Shown piece after piece: positions 53,116 through 62,246 of a stretch of 64,000 nucleotides of DNA. The translations under genes and the position numbers were made by a program. How positions within the stretch are numbered: the first letter of the stretch is position 1; each line of letters starts with the position of its first letter. The stretch is from Thalassobacillus devorans (GTDB taxonomy: Bacteria > Bacillota > Bacilli > Bacillales > Halobacillaceae). Location: contig NZ_FXEH01000006.1 in the NCBI RefSeq assembly GCF_900176565.1, positions 1,426,001-1,490,000 on the forward strand, read 5' to 3'. Below the pieces are notes generated by a model, which saw only the letters and a program-made list of their open reading frames with translations, was not told where the DNA came from and made no database searches.

Positions 53116-53650
53116 AGGGCCGAATTGTGGAAGACTCAGTTTCAAGATAGTGAGGGTTCTTTACCATAATAGCGTCAGGGATGTCCGGGAAACTACTCGC
53201 TTTCCTGCGGGGGAACCGGCAAGCCTCCTCGGTCGTTTTCACTCCCTGTGGGGTCTTGCCTAGTCCCTTCTCCCGCGGGAGTCTCGCAGTTTCCCTGCCA
53301 CCCCATCCGAAGGATGGGAGAAAAGAACCCCTGTTATATTGCAGATGTCTTCTACTTTTAATGGATAATTGAATAAAGACGCGGTTTTAAGCTCACATTT
53401 CATGCATAGCTCACTCTTGGTTTGAAGAACGATATACCGATGTTTCCGTATCTCTCATAAACGCAAGGAGGTCCGGGAAATTGAGAGACTCCAGTGGGAA
53501 GATAGTACATGGTGAGATCCCGCAGGGCTTTAAGCCCGAGGAAGCTCACCGTACGCCCATGGAAAGCGAGTAATTTCCCGGACCTCCTAACTGTTACTAT
53601 CGTAACGGAAACAATTTATCTCGAAACTGAGTCTTCAATTAAAGGGAGCT
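53116..53650. repeat. Structured ~0.53 kb intergenic repeat, copy 2 (inverted relative to 20289-20822)
   Basis: The copy runs from AGGGCCGAATTGTGG and AAGACTCAGTTTCAAGATA to TCTCGAAACTGAGTCTT near 53636, then AAAGGGAGCTTTTAT. It is almost identical to copy 1 except inside one hairpin arm (copy 2 53501-53545, copy 1 20396-20440), where the sequence changes but the pairing potential stays (GGGCT-TTA-AGCCC here, AAGGC-GAA-GCCC there). No coding role is seen. Confidence 0.85.
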
Positions 53651-53698
53651 TTTATGGAAAATCAATGCGTTGATTTAACAGGAGCTGCAAATTAAAAA

Positions 53699-53732
53699 AG
53701 CCATAGATCTCAGCTAGAGAGACCTATGACTT
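53699..53732 (-). terminator. Terminator of the accB-accC-yqhY operon
   Basis: AGTCATAG-GTCTC pairs imperfectly with GAGAT-CTATGGCT, with TTTTTT following on the minus strand. Confidence 0.8.
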
Positions 53733-53737
53733 TTATT

Positions 53738-54136
53738 TTATTGTTCTTCTACTTCTTCGTCTTCTTTCAATTCCATTTGGACACCGACGACATGGATATT
53801 GATTTCATTAATTTCTAATGCCGTCATGTTTATTAAAGCCTGGCGGATATTGTCCTGAATTTTTTGAGCTGCAGCCGGGATTGCAATGCCATAGTCCATA
53901 ACAACAAACACATCAATGCTTATTCCGTCATCTTCCAGCTCAACTTTGACACCTTTCCCATGATTTTTCTTCCCTAACCGTTCTACAACCCCTGAAGCAA
54001 AGTTTCCACGCATAGATGCTACCCCTGCTACTTCAGAAGCAGCAATACCCGCAATAACTTCTATTACTTCCGGGGCAATCTCAACATTTCCTAGTGAAGA
54101 ATCACTGCTTACATTCAATAAGCGCTGTTCACTCAT
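53738..54136 (-). CDS. yqhY: Asp23/Gls24 family protein YqhY
   Basis: The protein has 132 residues from MSEQRLLNVS, with AAGGAG upstream; the longer frame to 54166 overlaps accC. Family signature is NVEIAPEVIEVIAGIAASEV and onward. YqhY is conserved next to accBC in Firmicutes and is thought to tune acetyl-CoA carboxylase. The C-terminus is very acidic (LKEDEEVEEQ). Confidence 0.92.
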   Translation of the reverse strand: MSEQRLLNVSSDSSLGNVEIAPEVIEVIAGIAASEVAGVASMRGNFASGVVERLGKKNHGKGVKVELEDDGISIDVFVVMDYGIAIPAAAQKIQDNIRQALINMTALEINEINIHVVGVQMELKEDEEVEEQ

Positions 54137-54155
54137 ACCATTCACTCCTTCCCCA

Positions 54156-55511
54156 CTATTCATCATCCATTATAGTATATTTCTCTAAAAATTTTGTGTT
54201 GAAGTCTCCGCCGACAAAAACAGGGTGTTTCATCATTCGCTGATGAAATGGGATAGTGGTTTTGATGCCATCGACCATATACTCATCCAACGCCCGGCTC
54301 ATCCGGTCGATAGCTTCTTCTCTCGTTCTTCCATAAGTGATCAATTTAGCAATCATCGAATCATAGTATGGAGGGATCATGTAACCTTGGTAGGCTGCAG
54401 AATCCACCCTTACCCCCAAACCTCCTGGCGGCAGGTACATTTCTATTCTCCCAGGTGAAGGCATGAAATCTTTGAAGGGATCTTCTGCATTAATTCGGCA
54501 CTCCATCGCCCATCCTTCAAAAGTGATATCTTCCTGAGTGTATTCAAGCTTCTCATCTGAGGCTACTTTGATTTGTTCTTTAATTAAATCAACACCAGTG
54601 ACCATCTCAGTGACTGGATGTTCTACCTGAATACGTGTATTCATTTCCATGAAGTAGTAGGTATTCTGCTCCTGGTCAAATATAAATTCAACAGTCCCCG
54701 CTCCTGAATAATCGACTGCAAGTGCGGCTCTTACAGCTGCTTCCCCCATATCTGCCCTGATTTCGGAAGTGATGGCAGGGGACGGAGTTTCTTCGATCAA
54801 CTTCTGTAAACGACGTTGAATCGAACAATCCCGTTCTCCTAAATGAATCGCATTACCGAAATTATCAGCTAGTACTTGAATTTCCACATGGCGGAAATCT
54901 TCAATGAATTTTTCGATGTAAACACCAGGATTTCCAAATGCTTTTTCTGCTTCATTTTGAGTGACACGGATTCCTTTAACCAGTTCATCTTTGTCACGGG
55001 CAACACGAATTCCTTTACCGCCACCGCCAGCAGTTGCTTTGATGATGACAGGATATCCAATTTCCTCTGCAACTTTCAGCCCGTCTTCTTCATCTGCAAT
55101 AATTCCTTCTGATCCTGGAACTACAGGTACACCTGCTTCTTTCATTGTTTCACGGGCTACATCTTTTGTGCCCATTTTTGAAATAGCATATGCAGATGGC
55201 CCCACAAAGGTCACATTACATTCCTCGCACATCTCCGCAAACTCTGCATTTTCAGAGAGAAAACCGTATCCCGGGTGGATGGCATCTACATCTGTCAATT
55301 TGGCCAGGCTCATAATATTTGTATAATTTAAGTAACTGTCTTTACTCAGTGTCGGGCCGATGCAATAAGCTTCATCTGCCAGCTGAACGTGTAAGGCTTC
55401 TTTATCAGCTTCTGAATAAATCGCCACCGTTTCAATGCCCATTTCTTTACAAGCCCTTATGATACGAACTGCAATTTCACCTCTATTGGCAATCAACAAC
55501 TTTTTAATCAT
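54156..55511 (-). CDS. accC: Acetyl-CoA carboxylase biotin carboxylase subunit
   Basis: The 451-residue ATP-grasp enzyme carboxylates biotin on AccB with ATP and bicarbonate. It starts [20 protein letters not shown], has the Gly-rich loop [16 protein letters not shown] near residue 160 and the active site [20 protein letters not shown] near 285. It follows accB by 13 bp. Confidence 0.96.
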   Translation of the reverse strand: MIKKLLIANRGEIAVRIIRACKEMGIETVAIYSEADKEALHVQLADEAYCIGPTLSKDSYLNYTNIMSLAKLTDVDAIHPGYGFLSENAEFAEMCEECNVTFVGPSAYAISKMGTKDVARETMKEAGVPVVPGSEGIIADEEDGLKVAEEIGYPVIIKATAGGGGKGIRVARDKDELVKGIRVTQNEAEKAFGNPGVYIEKFIEDFRHVEIQVLADNFGNAIHLGERDCSIQRRLQKLIEETPSPAITSEIRADMGEAAVRAALAVDYSGAGTVEFIFDQEQNTYYFMEMNTRIQVEHPVTEMVTGVDLIKEQIKVASDEKLEYTQEDITFEGWAMECRINAEDPFKDFMPSPGRIEMYLPPGGLGVRVDSAAYQGYMIPPYYDSMIAKLITYGRTREEAIDRMSRALDEYMVDGIKTTIPFHQRMMKHPVFVGGDFNTKFLEKYTIMDDE

Positions 55512-55524
55512 ACAGCTACCCCCA

Positions 55525-56046
55525 TTAAACGGTCTTAACCCGGAAAAGTGGCTGTCCGTATTCGACTAGCTCTCCATCTTCTGCCAATATTTCTACGATT
55601 TCTCCGGATACTTCCGCTTCGATTTCATTAAATAATTTCATCGCTTCTACAATGCACACCACGGAGTCAGGCTTTACCTTATCGCCGACTCTTACATATG
55701 GATCACTATCTGGTGAGGAAGCAGCATAGAAGGTACCGACCATCGGTGAGGTAACCTCTGCATCATAATCAGACTGGGAGGATGCTGGTGCTTCTTGCTT
55801 GTTCTCTTCCTGCGCAGGTGTTTCTTCTGTTTTTTCTTTTACCGGCTCTGGTTGTGGCTGCTTTTCTTCCTTAACAGGAGCAGCAGCTTGCACAGGTTCT
55901 TGCAGTTGCTGGCTGACAACTTGTCCGCCTTGTTTTTTCATGGTTACTTTTGTTCCGTTTGTTTCGAAACAGAATTCATCAATTTTAGAATCATCAATTA
56001 ATCTAATTAATTCTCGGATTTCTTGAACCTTCAACATAGATGGCAC
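55525..56046 (-). CDS. accB: Biotin carboxyl carrier protein AccB
   Basis: The 173-residue protein has an N-terminal helix-hairpin segment, a Pro/Glu/Gln-rich linker (about 55-95) and a C-terminal biotinyl domain. The biotin attachment site is [15 protein letters not shown] near residue 140. It supplies carboxybiotin for malonyl-CoA and so for fatty acid synthesis, which in this organism is primed by Bkd products. Confidence 0.96.
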   Translation of the reverse strand: MPSMLKVQEIRELIRLIDDSKIDEFCFETNGTKVTMKKQGGQVVSQQLQEPVQAAAPVKEEKQPQPEPVKEKTEETPAQEENKQEAPASSQSDYDAEVTSPMVGTFYAASSPDSDPYVRVGDKVKPDSVVCIVEAMKLFNEIEAEVSGEIVEILAEDGELVEYGQPLFRVKTV

Positions 56047-56249
56047 CCCTTGTTTTTTTATTACGGATTTAATAACAGGTATTAATAACTCCTTTTAACA
56101 TTCTACGATAAAAGCAGTAGAAACTTCAACTTTGCACTAAAGCGTTTTCCATTTTGTTAACTATTTCCGGCGTCAGACTCCATTAGTGTTAAGAACTGTA
56201 ACCACATTTGAACTGATTCACCTTATCGTTTAATCTCACAAATAAAAAA

Positions 56250-56271
56250 AGACCTCTCCGGGAGAGATCTT
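56250..56271 (-). terminator. Terminator of the spoIIIA operon
   Basis: AGATCTCTCC pairs with GGAGAGGTCT, followed by TTTTTTTATT on the minus strand. Confidence 0.85.
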
Positions 56272-56277
56272 TTCTAT

Positions 56278-56826
56278 TTAGTTAGCTGGTTGAAATTTTA
56301 CCCTGACTGGCTTTTCACCAAACTCATCGACAGCCATTTTAATAATATTGTTTGTTTCTTTTTTAGAAAGTTCATTTGCTTTGACAGTTACATTAATAAC
56401 ATCCTCTTCCACTCGAACCAAGACATCATCATACTGGGCATTTGCCTGAATAGTGGTTTCCAGAATCGACTCTTTTGTTTGAAGTTCCTGTAACTGCTGC
56501 ATTTCCTGTAGAGCATCATTTTTTTCATCTGCGCTATAATCACTGGAGGCTACGATATCGGATAATTGCTCATGCTGTTTGTCTCTTGCATCTTGCTTTT
56601 GCATACGGATGGCAGCAAACATCTCTTCTGCTGACATTTGGCTGATAATTGTGCCCTCGTCATTGTTTGCATCAGCAGCCATGTCATCTCCTGATTCGTT
56701 CTGGCTCCATTCCTCATCATTAATGAACGCCATTTCATCGCCTTCTGGTGCCGTCATGTAATAAACACTCAACACAATCATCAGACTTAACATTGTCAAT
56801 AACCAAACGGTTTGCTTTTTAACCAT
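56278..56826 (-). CDS. spoIIIAH: Stage III sporulation protein AH
   Basis: The 182-residue protein has one N-terminal membrane segment (VWLLTMLSLMIVLSVYYMT), an acidic linker, a helical part and a YscJ/FliF-like ring-building domain at the C-terminus (VRVEEDVINVTVKANELS). It is made in the mother cell and binds SpoIIQ across the intermembrane space to form the feeding channel. It is last of the eight-gene operon. Confidence 0.94.
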   Translation of the reverse strand: MVKKQTVWLLTMLSLMIVLSVYYMTAPEGDEMAFINDEEWSQNESGDDMAADANNDEGTIISQMSAEEMFAAIRMQKQDARDKQHEQLSDIVASSDYSADEKNDALQEMQQLQELQTKESILETTIQANAQYDDVLVRVEEDVINVTVKANELSKKETNNIIKMAVDEFGEKPVRVKFQPAN

Positions 56827-56841
56827 TACCCTTCCCCCTTA

Positions 56842-57468
56842 TTAATTTTTAGGCATGACCGATACTCGATGACTCGGTACATCCATCACCCTTGAGACTG
56901 CTTCGACTACCCATTGCTTCACTTGCATATGATCTACACCTTTCGCTACCACCAACACCCCTTTGACATTAGGTTTTTTTGTTTGTATCAATAATGGAAG
57001 CTCCTGATCGCCTTGCCTTACCAACACCAGCTGCTGCTCCCGGGAATAATCTTCGATACTCCTTTCCCCACCGTTTTTATCTGATTCTTCAGTGGTCTGC
57101 TTTCCAATAATAAGGTTTTTGTCGTAAACCTTTTCTTTGGTTGCTTCAAGGTTGATCATTACCTCCACCTCACTCACTCCCTTTATATTTTCTATTAAGG
57201 GGGTGAGCTGCTTTTCGTAGCTTTCTTCAAGATCCTTGATCCCTTCTTCTGTATCGGCGTTGTGAACCGCAGTTTCTGCAGCTGCGCCCGGATCTGGCTG
57301 TGTGGACAAATCAATTGGGTCCGGGGAAGATTTTTGAAAAATGTTCCCGACCATCAACAGCAAAAGACCAATCAATCCGACTAGGACGATATAGCCTCTT
57401 TTATTGAGCTTTTTACCGTCATCTTTTTTTAAGAAGGAAAAAATCTCCTGCCATTTACTCATTTGCAC
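56842..57468 (-). CDS. spoIIIAG: Stage III sporulation protein AG
   Basis: The 208-residue protein has one membrane segment (RGYIVLVGLIGLLLLMVGNI) and an extracytoplasmic domain that forms a large ring (30-fold in B. subtilis). EVEVMINLEATKEKVYDKNL and VKGVLVVAKGVDHMQVKQWV belong to the ring-building motif. It overlaps spoIIIAF by 14 bases. Confidence 0.94.
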   Translation of the reverse strand: MQMSKWQEIFSFLKKDDGKKLNKRGYIVLVGLIGLLLLMVGNIFQKSSPDPIDLSTQPDPGAAAETAVHNADTEEGIKDLEESYEKQLTPLIENIKGVSEVEVMINLEATKEKVYDKNLIIGKQTTEESDKNGGERSIEDYSREQQLVLVRQGDQELPLLIQTKKPNVKGVLVVAKGVDHMQVKQWVVEAVSRVMDVPSHRVSVMPKN

Positions 57469-58060
57469 CCTCCCATTGAATCGTGATTCTGTCTTGGTCC
57501 AACTGCCAAAGTTCTGCTAAATAAGATACGATTGCTTCTTTAGTCTGCTCGTCCTTTTCTTGCGCAGGTTTGTCTAAGTCAATATCAATGTTCTCAATGG
57601 ATTCCACTGTTTCAACCTCTTTCAAAGACACCTGTACGGTTTCCAGATGTTCCAGGTCTTTCACTTCATCTTTGAACAGGAAAGTAATATCCATTATTTC
57701 TGCGCTGAAGTCCTGGGCCAGCTTTTCTTCTGCCTGAGATTTCATTTGGACAACCATTTGTTCTAATATATATGCATCCTGCGTGGCTTGTATTTCACTT
57801 TTCTTTGTTTCAACTGATTTTTTTAACGCTTCTTCTTCCATTATCTCAGTCGAGAATGTCTGAGCCTGGGTTTGAATCAACTGGTTTACATCCGTATTGA
57901 ATAATCGGAACAATGGATTGAGGAAAATTAAGACGAGTATGAGAGATATTGCCAACCTGGCATACTTTTGCATTTGCCCCGAAGGAAGCAGGAAATCGAT
58001 CACCATTGCCAGCAGTAAAAAGATAACTATTTCCGTCACCCATTGAATAATGAATGCCAC
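57455..58060 (-). CDS. spoIIIAF: Stage III sporulation protein AF
   Basis: The 201-residue protein has two N-terminal membrane helices (about 5-25 and 33-52) and a C-terminal ring-building-like domain of the SpoIIIAF family. It is part of the forespore channel and overlaps spoIIIAG. Preceded by a GGAGG-type site 12 bp after spoIIIAE. Confidence 0.92.
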   Translation of the reverse strand: MAFIIQWVTEIVIFLLLAMVIDFLLPSGQMQKYARLAISLILVLIFLNPLFRLFNTDVNQLIQTQAQTFSTEIMEEEALKKSVETKKSEIQATQDAYILEQMVVQMKSQAEEKLAQDFSAEIMDITFLFKDEVKDLEHLETVQVSLKEVETVESIENIDIDLDKPAQEKDEQTKEAIVSYLAELWQLDQDRITIQWEGANE

Positions 58061-58072
58061 GGTTTTTCCTCC

Positions 58073-59239
58073 TTATCGAACCATCATCGTCAAGTTACTT
58101 GATGCCACTAATATGGCAATTAACAGGAAGAACATAAAGGTAACAGTCAGTAAACAAGCAAATATATATAAGATATGTTTGCTGATAATAGAAATACTTG
58201 TTACTACCGGCCCGTTTCCTATCGGCTGAAGGACTGCCGCTGCAATTTTGAAAGTGAGCGCAATTGCCAGTACTTTTAGAGCTGGGAATAAAGCTAGTCC
58301 AATCACAATGATTACGCCCGCCAAACCGATTGTATTTTTCAATAGTAATGAAGCTCCCAATACGGTATCTGTTGCATCCGTGAACAGCCTGCCGATTACA
58401 GGAACGAAATTACCTGTAACGAACCTCGCCGTTTTCATCGCCACCCCATCCTGTATGGCCGTAGCTGCACCCTGTACAGAAATGACACCTAGAAATATCG
58501 TCAGGAAAGTTCCGATTAGCCCAAGGCCAATATTTCTTAACAGTTGAGCCAGCTGATCCACTTTATATTTATCTGTCAATGAACTTGTCATTAACAGCAG
58601 GGCTGACAAGTAAAAGAGCGGTAATACCACCTTCGATATTAGGACACCACTTATCTGAATAAGAAAGATTATAATAGGATGAAAAAATGATAAAGACACT
58701 AAGTGCCCGAACGTTGCCATTATGCCAAGCAACAGTGGTAAAAGCCCGATAATGAATCCACTCATGGCATCGATAGCATCACTGGTATAAGATACCGCCA
58801 AATGAAAACTGTTTAGTGCTAGCATTATTAGAACAAGGTAAACGATCATATAGGCAACTTTGCTTACCGTAGTTTGTTCAAAAGCATTTTGTAATGTATG
58901 CAGGACCGTTATAAATAAAGTGAGAAAAATCAAACTTCCCAGCAATTTTCCGTTCGCAATCAGTTCATGAAAAAGAAATTTAAGGAATCCTTTTAACCAA
59001 TCCATGACCGTCAACTCAGATGATTGTTTGGCAAAATCTTTTATATTCATCTGTTTCAATTCAGGTAAATAGCCCCCATACTCCCTGACAATAGAACTCC
59101 AATATTCATTTAATTCTCCAAAGTCTATATTTTCCATCAGTGGCTCGGGTCCAGCCGGCTGACTTGGCTCGGCAGCTATTGGGTCAGGTGCAATCAATAT
59201 TCCTATCACTATTAATAAAACTAAGGAGGGCCATTTCAT
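58073..59239 (-). CDS. spoIIIAE: Stage III sporulation protein AE
   Basis: The 388-residue protein has a signal peptide (MKWPSLVLLIVIGILIAPDP), a soluble segment and then about seven membrane helices (from residue ~90). It is the polytopic membrane core of the SpoIIIA-SpoIIQ channel. The length matches the family. Confidence 0.94.
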   Translation of the reverse strand: MKWPSLVLLIVIGILIAPDPIAAEPSQPAGPEPLMENIDFGELNEYWSSIVREYGGYLPELKQMNIKDFAKQSSELTVMDWLKGFLKFLFHELIANGKLLGSLIFLTLFITVLHTLQNAFEQTTVSKVAYMIVYLVLIMLALNSFHLAVSYTSDAIDAMSGFIIGLLPLLLGIMATFGHLVSLSFFHPIIIFLIQISGVLISKVVLPLFYLSALLLMTSSLTDKYKVDQLAQLLRNIGLGLIGTFLTIFLGVISVQGAATAIQDGVAMKTARFVTGNFVPVIGRLFTDATDTVLGASLLLKNTIGLAGVIIVIGLALFPALKVLAIALTFKIAAAVLQPIGNGPVVTSISIISKHILYIFACLLTVTFMFFLLIAILVASSNLTMMVR

Positions 59240-59266
59240 TTTATGCCCATCCCCCTTCTATCATCA

Positions 59267-59656
59267 TTATCCAGGGAAAAATCCTAATATCGCTTCAATT
59301 AAAGCCGTCAGAATCGGTATGGATAAGAGCAGAATGAATACCTTTCCTGCCAACTCAATTTTTGAAGCGATAGAAGACAACCCTGCGTCCTTTGTCAAAT
59401 GAGCGCCGAATTCCGCAATATAAGCAATACCGATTATTTTTAAGATTGTCTCGACATACACCCCATGGATGTTCGCTTTTCCCGCCATATAATCAATCAA
59501 TTTAAAAATATGGGAGATTTGCTGGATGAGAGCCAGGAATATGATCAGCCCAGTGAAGATAGCAAGCATGAAGGCTAAAGATGATTTTTGTTCTTTTAAA
59601 AGCAATATCAAAATACTGGATACAATGCCGATTCCCACAATTTGTAAGATATCCAT
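59267..59656 (-). CDS. spoIIIAD: Stage III sporulation protein AD
   Basis: The 129-residue membrane protein starts MDILQIVGIGIVSSILILLL and has the conserved KEQKSSLAFMLAIFTGLIIF. The N-terminus resembles SpoIIIAC, its short relative just upstream. It is a channel component in the mother-cell membrane. Confidence 0.94.
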   Translation of the reverse strand: MDILQIVGIGIVSSILILLLKEQKSSLAFMLAIFTGLIIFLALIQQISHIFKLIDYMAGKANIHGVYVETILKIIGIAYIAEFGAHLTKDAGLSSIASKIELAGKVFILLLSIPILTALIEAILGFFPG

Positions 59657-59662
59657 TTCAAA

Positions 59663-59869
59663 TTATCCTTGAAATAAAAATACCGATTTGATTTGCTGGA
59701 ACAAATCAGCTAGTCCGTTCAGAACGATAAAAAGAACGATGATGAACCCGACAAGAGTAACCACTTGGGCAATTTCTTCTTTTCCCATTTGCTTTAATAT
59801 GCTATGAATCATTGCTACGATAATTCCTATTCCTGCAATTTGAAATAAAACCGTTGCATCTTGGATCAC
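59663..59869 (-). CDS. spoIIIAC: Stage III sporulation protein AC
   Basis: The 68-residue protein has two membrane helices, beginning with VLFQIAGIGIIVAMIHSILK and the loop QMGKEEIAQVVTLVGFIIVL. This is the invariant short form of the family. The annotated Met may be preceded by further residues, but the length is standard. Confidence 0.94.
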   Translation of the reverse strand: MIQDATVLFQIAGIGIIVAMIHSILKQMGKEEIAQVVTLVGFIIVLFIVLNGLADLFQQIKSVFLFQG

Positions 59870-59886
59870 GATCTTCGGCCTCCTCC

Positions 59887-60405
59887 TTAGATGAGTAACA
59901 ATACGATAAGTAAGCCTGTCAAGAACCCTAGTCCTTTGACAGTTTTGTTGTATTGATGATAAATACTCAGAGCCTCTTCCAACTCCCTGTCCAGATGGCT
60001 TAATGCTAACTGCACTTGTTTTCTTTGATGTATAAGGTCCTGTTGTCCAAGTGTCTGCCCAAATTGTTTGAGTATTTCTTTTTCATTTTCTCCTAGCGAA
60101 GTGTAGACCCAATGACGATCAAGTTCTTCCGTCCATACCTGGCTGAAGTCTACACCTCCTTTATGCTTGGTTGACGCAACTTCCCGAAAAAACCAGGAGA
60201 TTGGTTCCTGCAGCTGCTTAGAAAGGTAGGAACACGCCTCCAGGAGCGGGGTCTGTCCATAAACCATTTCTGATTCCAGTATCTGTAAGGCGTGCTTCCA
60301 TTGCTTAATTTGTCTAGGTCGCTGTTTAAATTTGCGTGCAACCTCAAATCCTACCCATGTGGTGGCGGCTAGTAATAACAGGGCTCCTATCCACTTCATG
60401 CGCAT
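59887..60405 (-). CDS. spoIIIAB: Stage III sporulation protein AB
   Basis: The 172-residue protein has membrane helices at both ends and a helical cytoplasmic middle, resembling GspF-type platform proteins. The motif RQIKQWKHALQILESEMVYG is typical. Its first ~20 codons overlap the spoIIIAA reading frame by 62 bases, longer than usual. Confidence 0.92.
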   Translation of the reverse strand: MRMKWIGALLLLAATTWVGFEVARKFKQRPRQIKQWKHALQILESEMVYGQTPLLEACSYLSKQLQEPISWFFREVASTKHKGGVDFSQVWTEELDRHWVYTSLGENEKEILKQFGQTLGQQDLIHQRKQVQLALSHLDRELEEALSIYHQYNKTVKGLGFLTGLLIVLLLI

Positions 60406-61345
60406 TCCCTCCTGAAGTCACATCCATGATGTTCTCAGTTTCATCCAAAATCATCGCTCTGCCTGCCGGATTGCCACTGCCGCTTTTCTGTAAAAGGACA
60501 AACCTTTTGAAAACCTGCTGGTCCAGCAACTGTTTAATCGAAGGACGTTTTCGTAATTCTTTTAAGTTATTTCCATGCACAGTACAATACAAAGTTACGC
60601 CGGCGTTGATTGCTTCTTGAATAGCATCTACATCCCGTTGATGTCCGATTTCATCGACCACCAATACGTCTGGCGACATGGACCGGATCATCATCATCAT
60701 TCCTTCTGATTTGGGACAGGCATCCATAATATCCGTCCGCCGCCCTAAATTAAGTTGGGGAACACCATGGATGCTGGCCCCTATTTCCGATCTTTCATCT
60801 ATAACAGCAACTTTTTTTGCTGCCACTCCTTTCCATCCAGTGCTGATATGGCAGGTGATATCCCGCAACAAAGTTGTTTTTCCAGTCTGTGGAGCCCCTA
60901 TAATCAACGTATTGCAATAATTACCTTGATGAACAAGGCGACCCATCAGTCCCTGGGCAGCCCCGCGCTTTTCTCTTGCAATCCGAATATTGAAGGAAGA
61001 AATATAACGGATGGCCTGTACAGCACCATTGCTCGTGTTGACTTTACCTGCAAGTCCGATCCGATGTCCCCCCTCTACTGTGATAAAACCCTCTCGCAAC
61101 TCATCTTCCAATCTATAAAGAGAAAACTGACTGACTTGATTAAGAATATGGTTTTTTTCCGTTTCTGAAGGAACCAGATGTTCTAGCCATTCATAATCCT
61201 TGTAGTAGACTACCTCCAGTGGCTGTCCAACCCTGACCCTTATTTCATGAACCGTCTTCCAGTCCACCGCTTCCTCAAGCGCCTTCTGCATAACGGGAGG
61301 AAATAAATTCAAAATCTCTCTCAACAAGACCACCCCATCTACCAA
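60344..61345 (-). CDS. spoIIIAA: Stage III sporulation protein AA (ATPase)
   Basis: The 333-codon frame opens with TTG; the true start is probably TTG at 61322-61324 (MREILNLFPP), because GGGGTGG lies just upstream of it and the predicted transcript starts near 61350. Walker A is IGAPQTGKTTLLRDI near residue 155 and Walker B VLVVDEIGHQRD near 230. It is a GspE-like ATPase thought to power the channel. It is first gene of the operon and overlaps spoIIIAB. Confidence 0.94.
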   Translation of the reverse strand: MVDGVVLLREILNLFPPVMQKALEEAVDWKTVHEIRVRVGQPLEVVYYKDYEWLEHLVPSETEKNHILNQVSQFSLYRLEDELREGFITVEGGHRIGLAGKVNTSNGAVQAIRYISSFNIRIAREKRGAAQGLMGRLVHQGNYCNTLIIGAPQTGKTTLLRDITCHISTGWKGVAAKKVAVIDERSEIGASIHGVPQLNLGRRTDIMDACPKSEGMMMMIRSMSPDVLVVDEIGHQRDVDAIQEAINAGVTLYCTVHGNNLKELRKRPSIKQLLDQQVFKRFVLLQKSGSGNPAGRAMILDETENIMDVTSGGNAHEVDRSPVITSRHHMGRI

Positions 61346-61357
61346 CTCTTTAATGTA

Positions 61358-61386
61358 AATGTATGCACCACGAGATGGTATATGAC
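61358..61386 (-). promoter_or_regulatory. SigE-type promoter of the spoIIIA operon
   Basis: On the minus strand GTCATATA (61379-61386) and CATACATT (61358-61365) are 13 bp apart, close to the mother-cell sigma-E consensus. It lies just upstream of spoIIIAA; this operon is SigE-controlled in B. subtilis. Confidence 0.8.
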
Positions 61387-61436
61387 TATCTCTGGAACGG
61401 AAAGATCATGTCCAGTAAACTATTAACAAGCAGACA

Positions 61437-61469
61437 AAAAGAACACCAGTACAGGATTGGTGTTCTTTT
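61437..61469 (-). terminator. Second terminator between efp and spoIIIAA
   Basis: AAAAGAACACC pairs with GGTGTTCTTTT around an 11-base loop. With the next hairpin it isolates spoIIIA from efp. The 315-bp gap has no yqhV-like gene. Confidence 0.8.
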
Positions 61470-61602
61470 ATGTACACGTTAAAATGGAACACGCAGCTAC
61501 GGGTGCAGCCCTATTTCATACCCTGAAACTCTATACATTCCCTTATCCATAGAAATTAGCAAGAAGGCCATTTGGTTCCAGCTTGCCTGGTATGGACAAA
61601 TA

Positions 61603-61650
61603 AAAAAAGCTGCCCCGGAAAGTCTATTGCAGACTTATGGGACAGCTCTT
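61603..61650 (-). terminator. Terminator of the aroQ-pepP-efp transcript
   Basis: The outer stem is GAGCTGTCCC with GGGGCAGCTT and the inner stem AAGTCT with AGACTT. A run of seven T follows on the minus strand. Confidence 0.85.
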
Positions 61651-61659
61651 CTATTATAT

Positions 61660-62217
61660 TTAGCCTCGAGAAACGTATTTTCCGTCAGAAGTGTTGATGA
61701 TCAGTGTATCTCCTTCATTTACGAAAAATGGTACTTGGACGACGAGTCCGGTTTCGACTGTCGCTGGTTTTGTTCCACCGCTTGCCGTATCGCCTTTGAC
61801 ACCTGGCTCGGTTTCTGTAACTTCAAGTTCCACATTGTTTGGCAACTCGATACCAATTACTTCCCCTTGATAGGTTTGGATACTTACTTCCATATTCTCT
61901 TTCAAGAATTTAAGTTCACGTTCGATTTGGTTTGTTTGTAATTCGAGCTGCTCATAGGTGTGATTATCCATAAAAGTATGGGCGTCGCCGGATGAATACA
62001 AGTATTGCATTTTATTCGTTTCAATATGGGCACGCTCTACTTTTTCTCCACCCCGGAATGTTTTCTCCTGGATATTCCCATTCCTTAAATTACGAAGTTT
62101 TGACCTTACAAATGCAGCACCTTTACCAGGCTTGACATGCTGGAATTCAACAACAGACCAGATCTCACCATCTACTTCAATGGTCAAACCGGTTTTAAAA
62201 TCATTGACTGAAATCAT
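61660..62217 (-). CDS. efp: Elongation factor P
   Basis: The 185-residue three-domain protein has a KOW-like N-terminal domain with [18 protein letters not shown]; the lysine in PGKGA is the site modified in Bacillus EF-P. It rescues ribosomes at polyproline. The start [20 protein letters not shown] is the family start. It is 30 bp after pepP. Confidence 0.96.
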   Translation of the reverse strand: MISVNDFKTGLTIEVDGEIWSVVEFQHVKPGKGAAFVRSKLRNLRNGNIQEKTFRGGEKVERAHIETNKMQYLYSSGDAHTFMDNHTYEQLELQTNQIERELKFLKENMEVSIQTYQGEVIGIELPNNVELEVTETEPGVKGDTASGGTKPATVETGLVVQVPFFVNEGDTLIINTSDGKYVSRG

Positions 62218-62246
62218 TAATATCTCTCCTTTTCCCTGCGTTCTCT

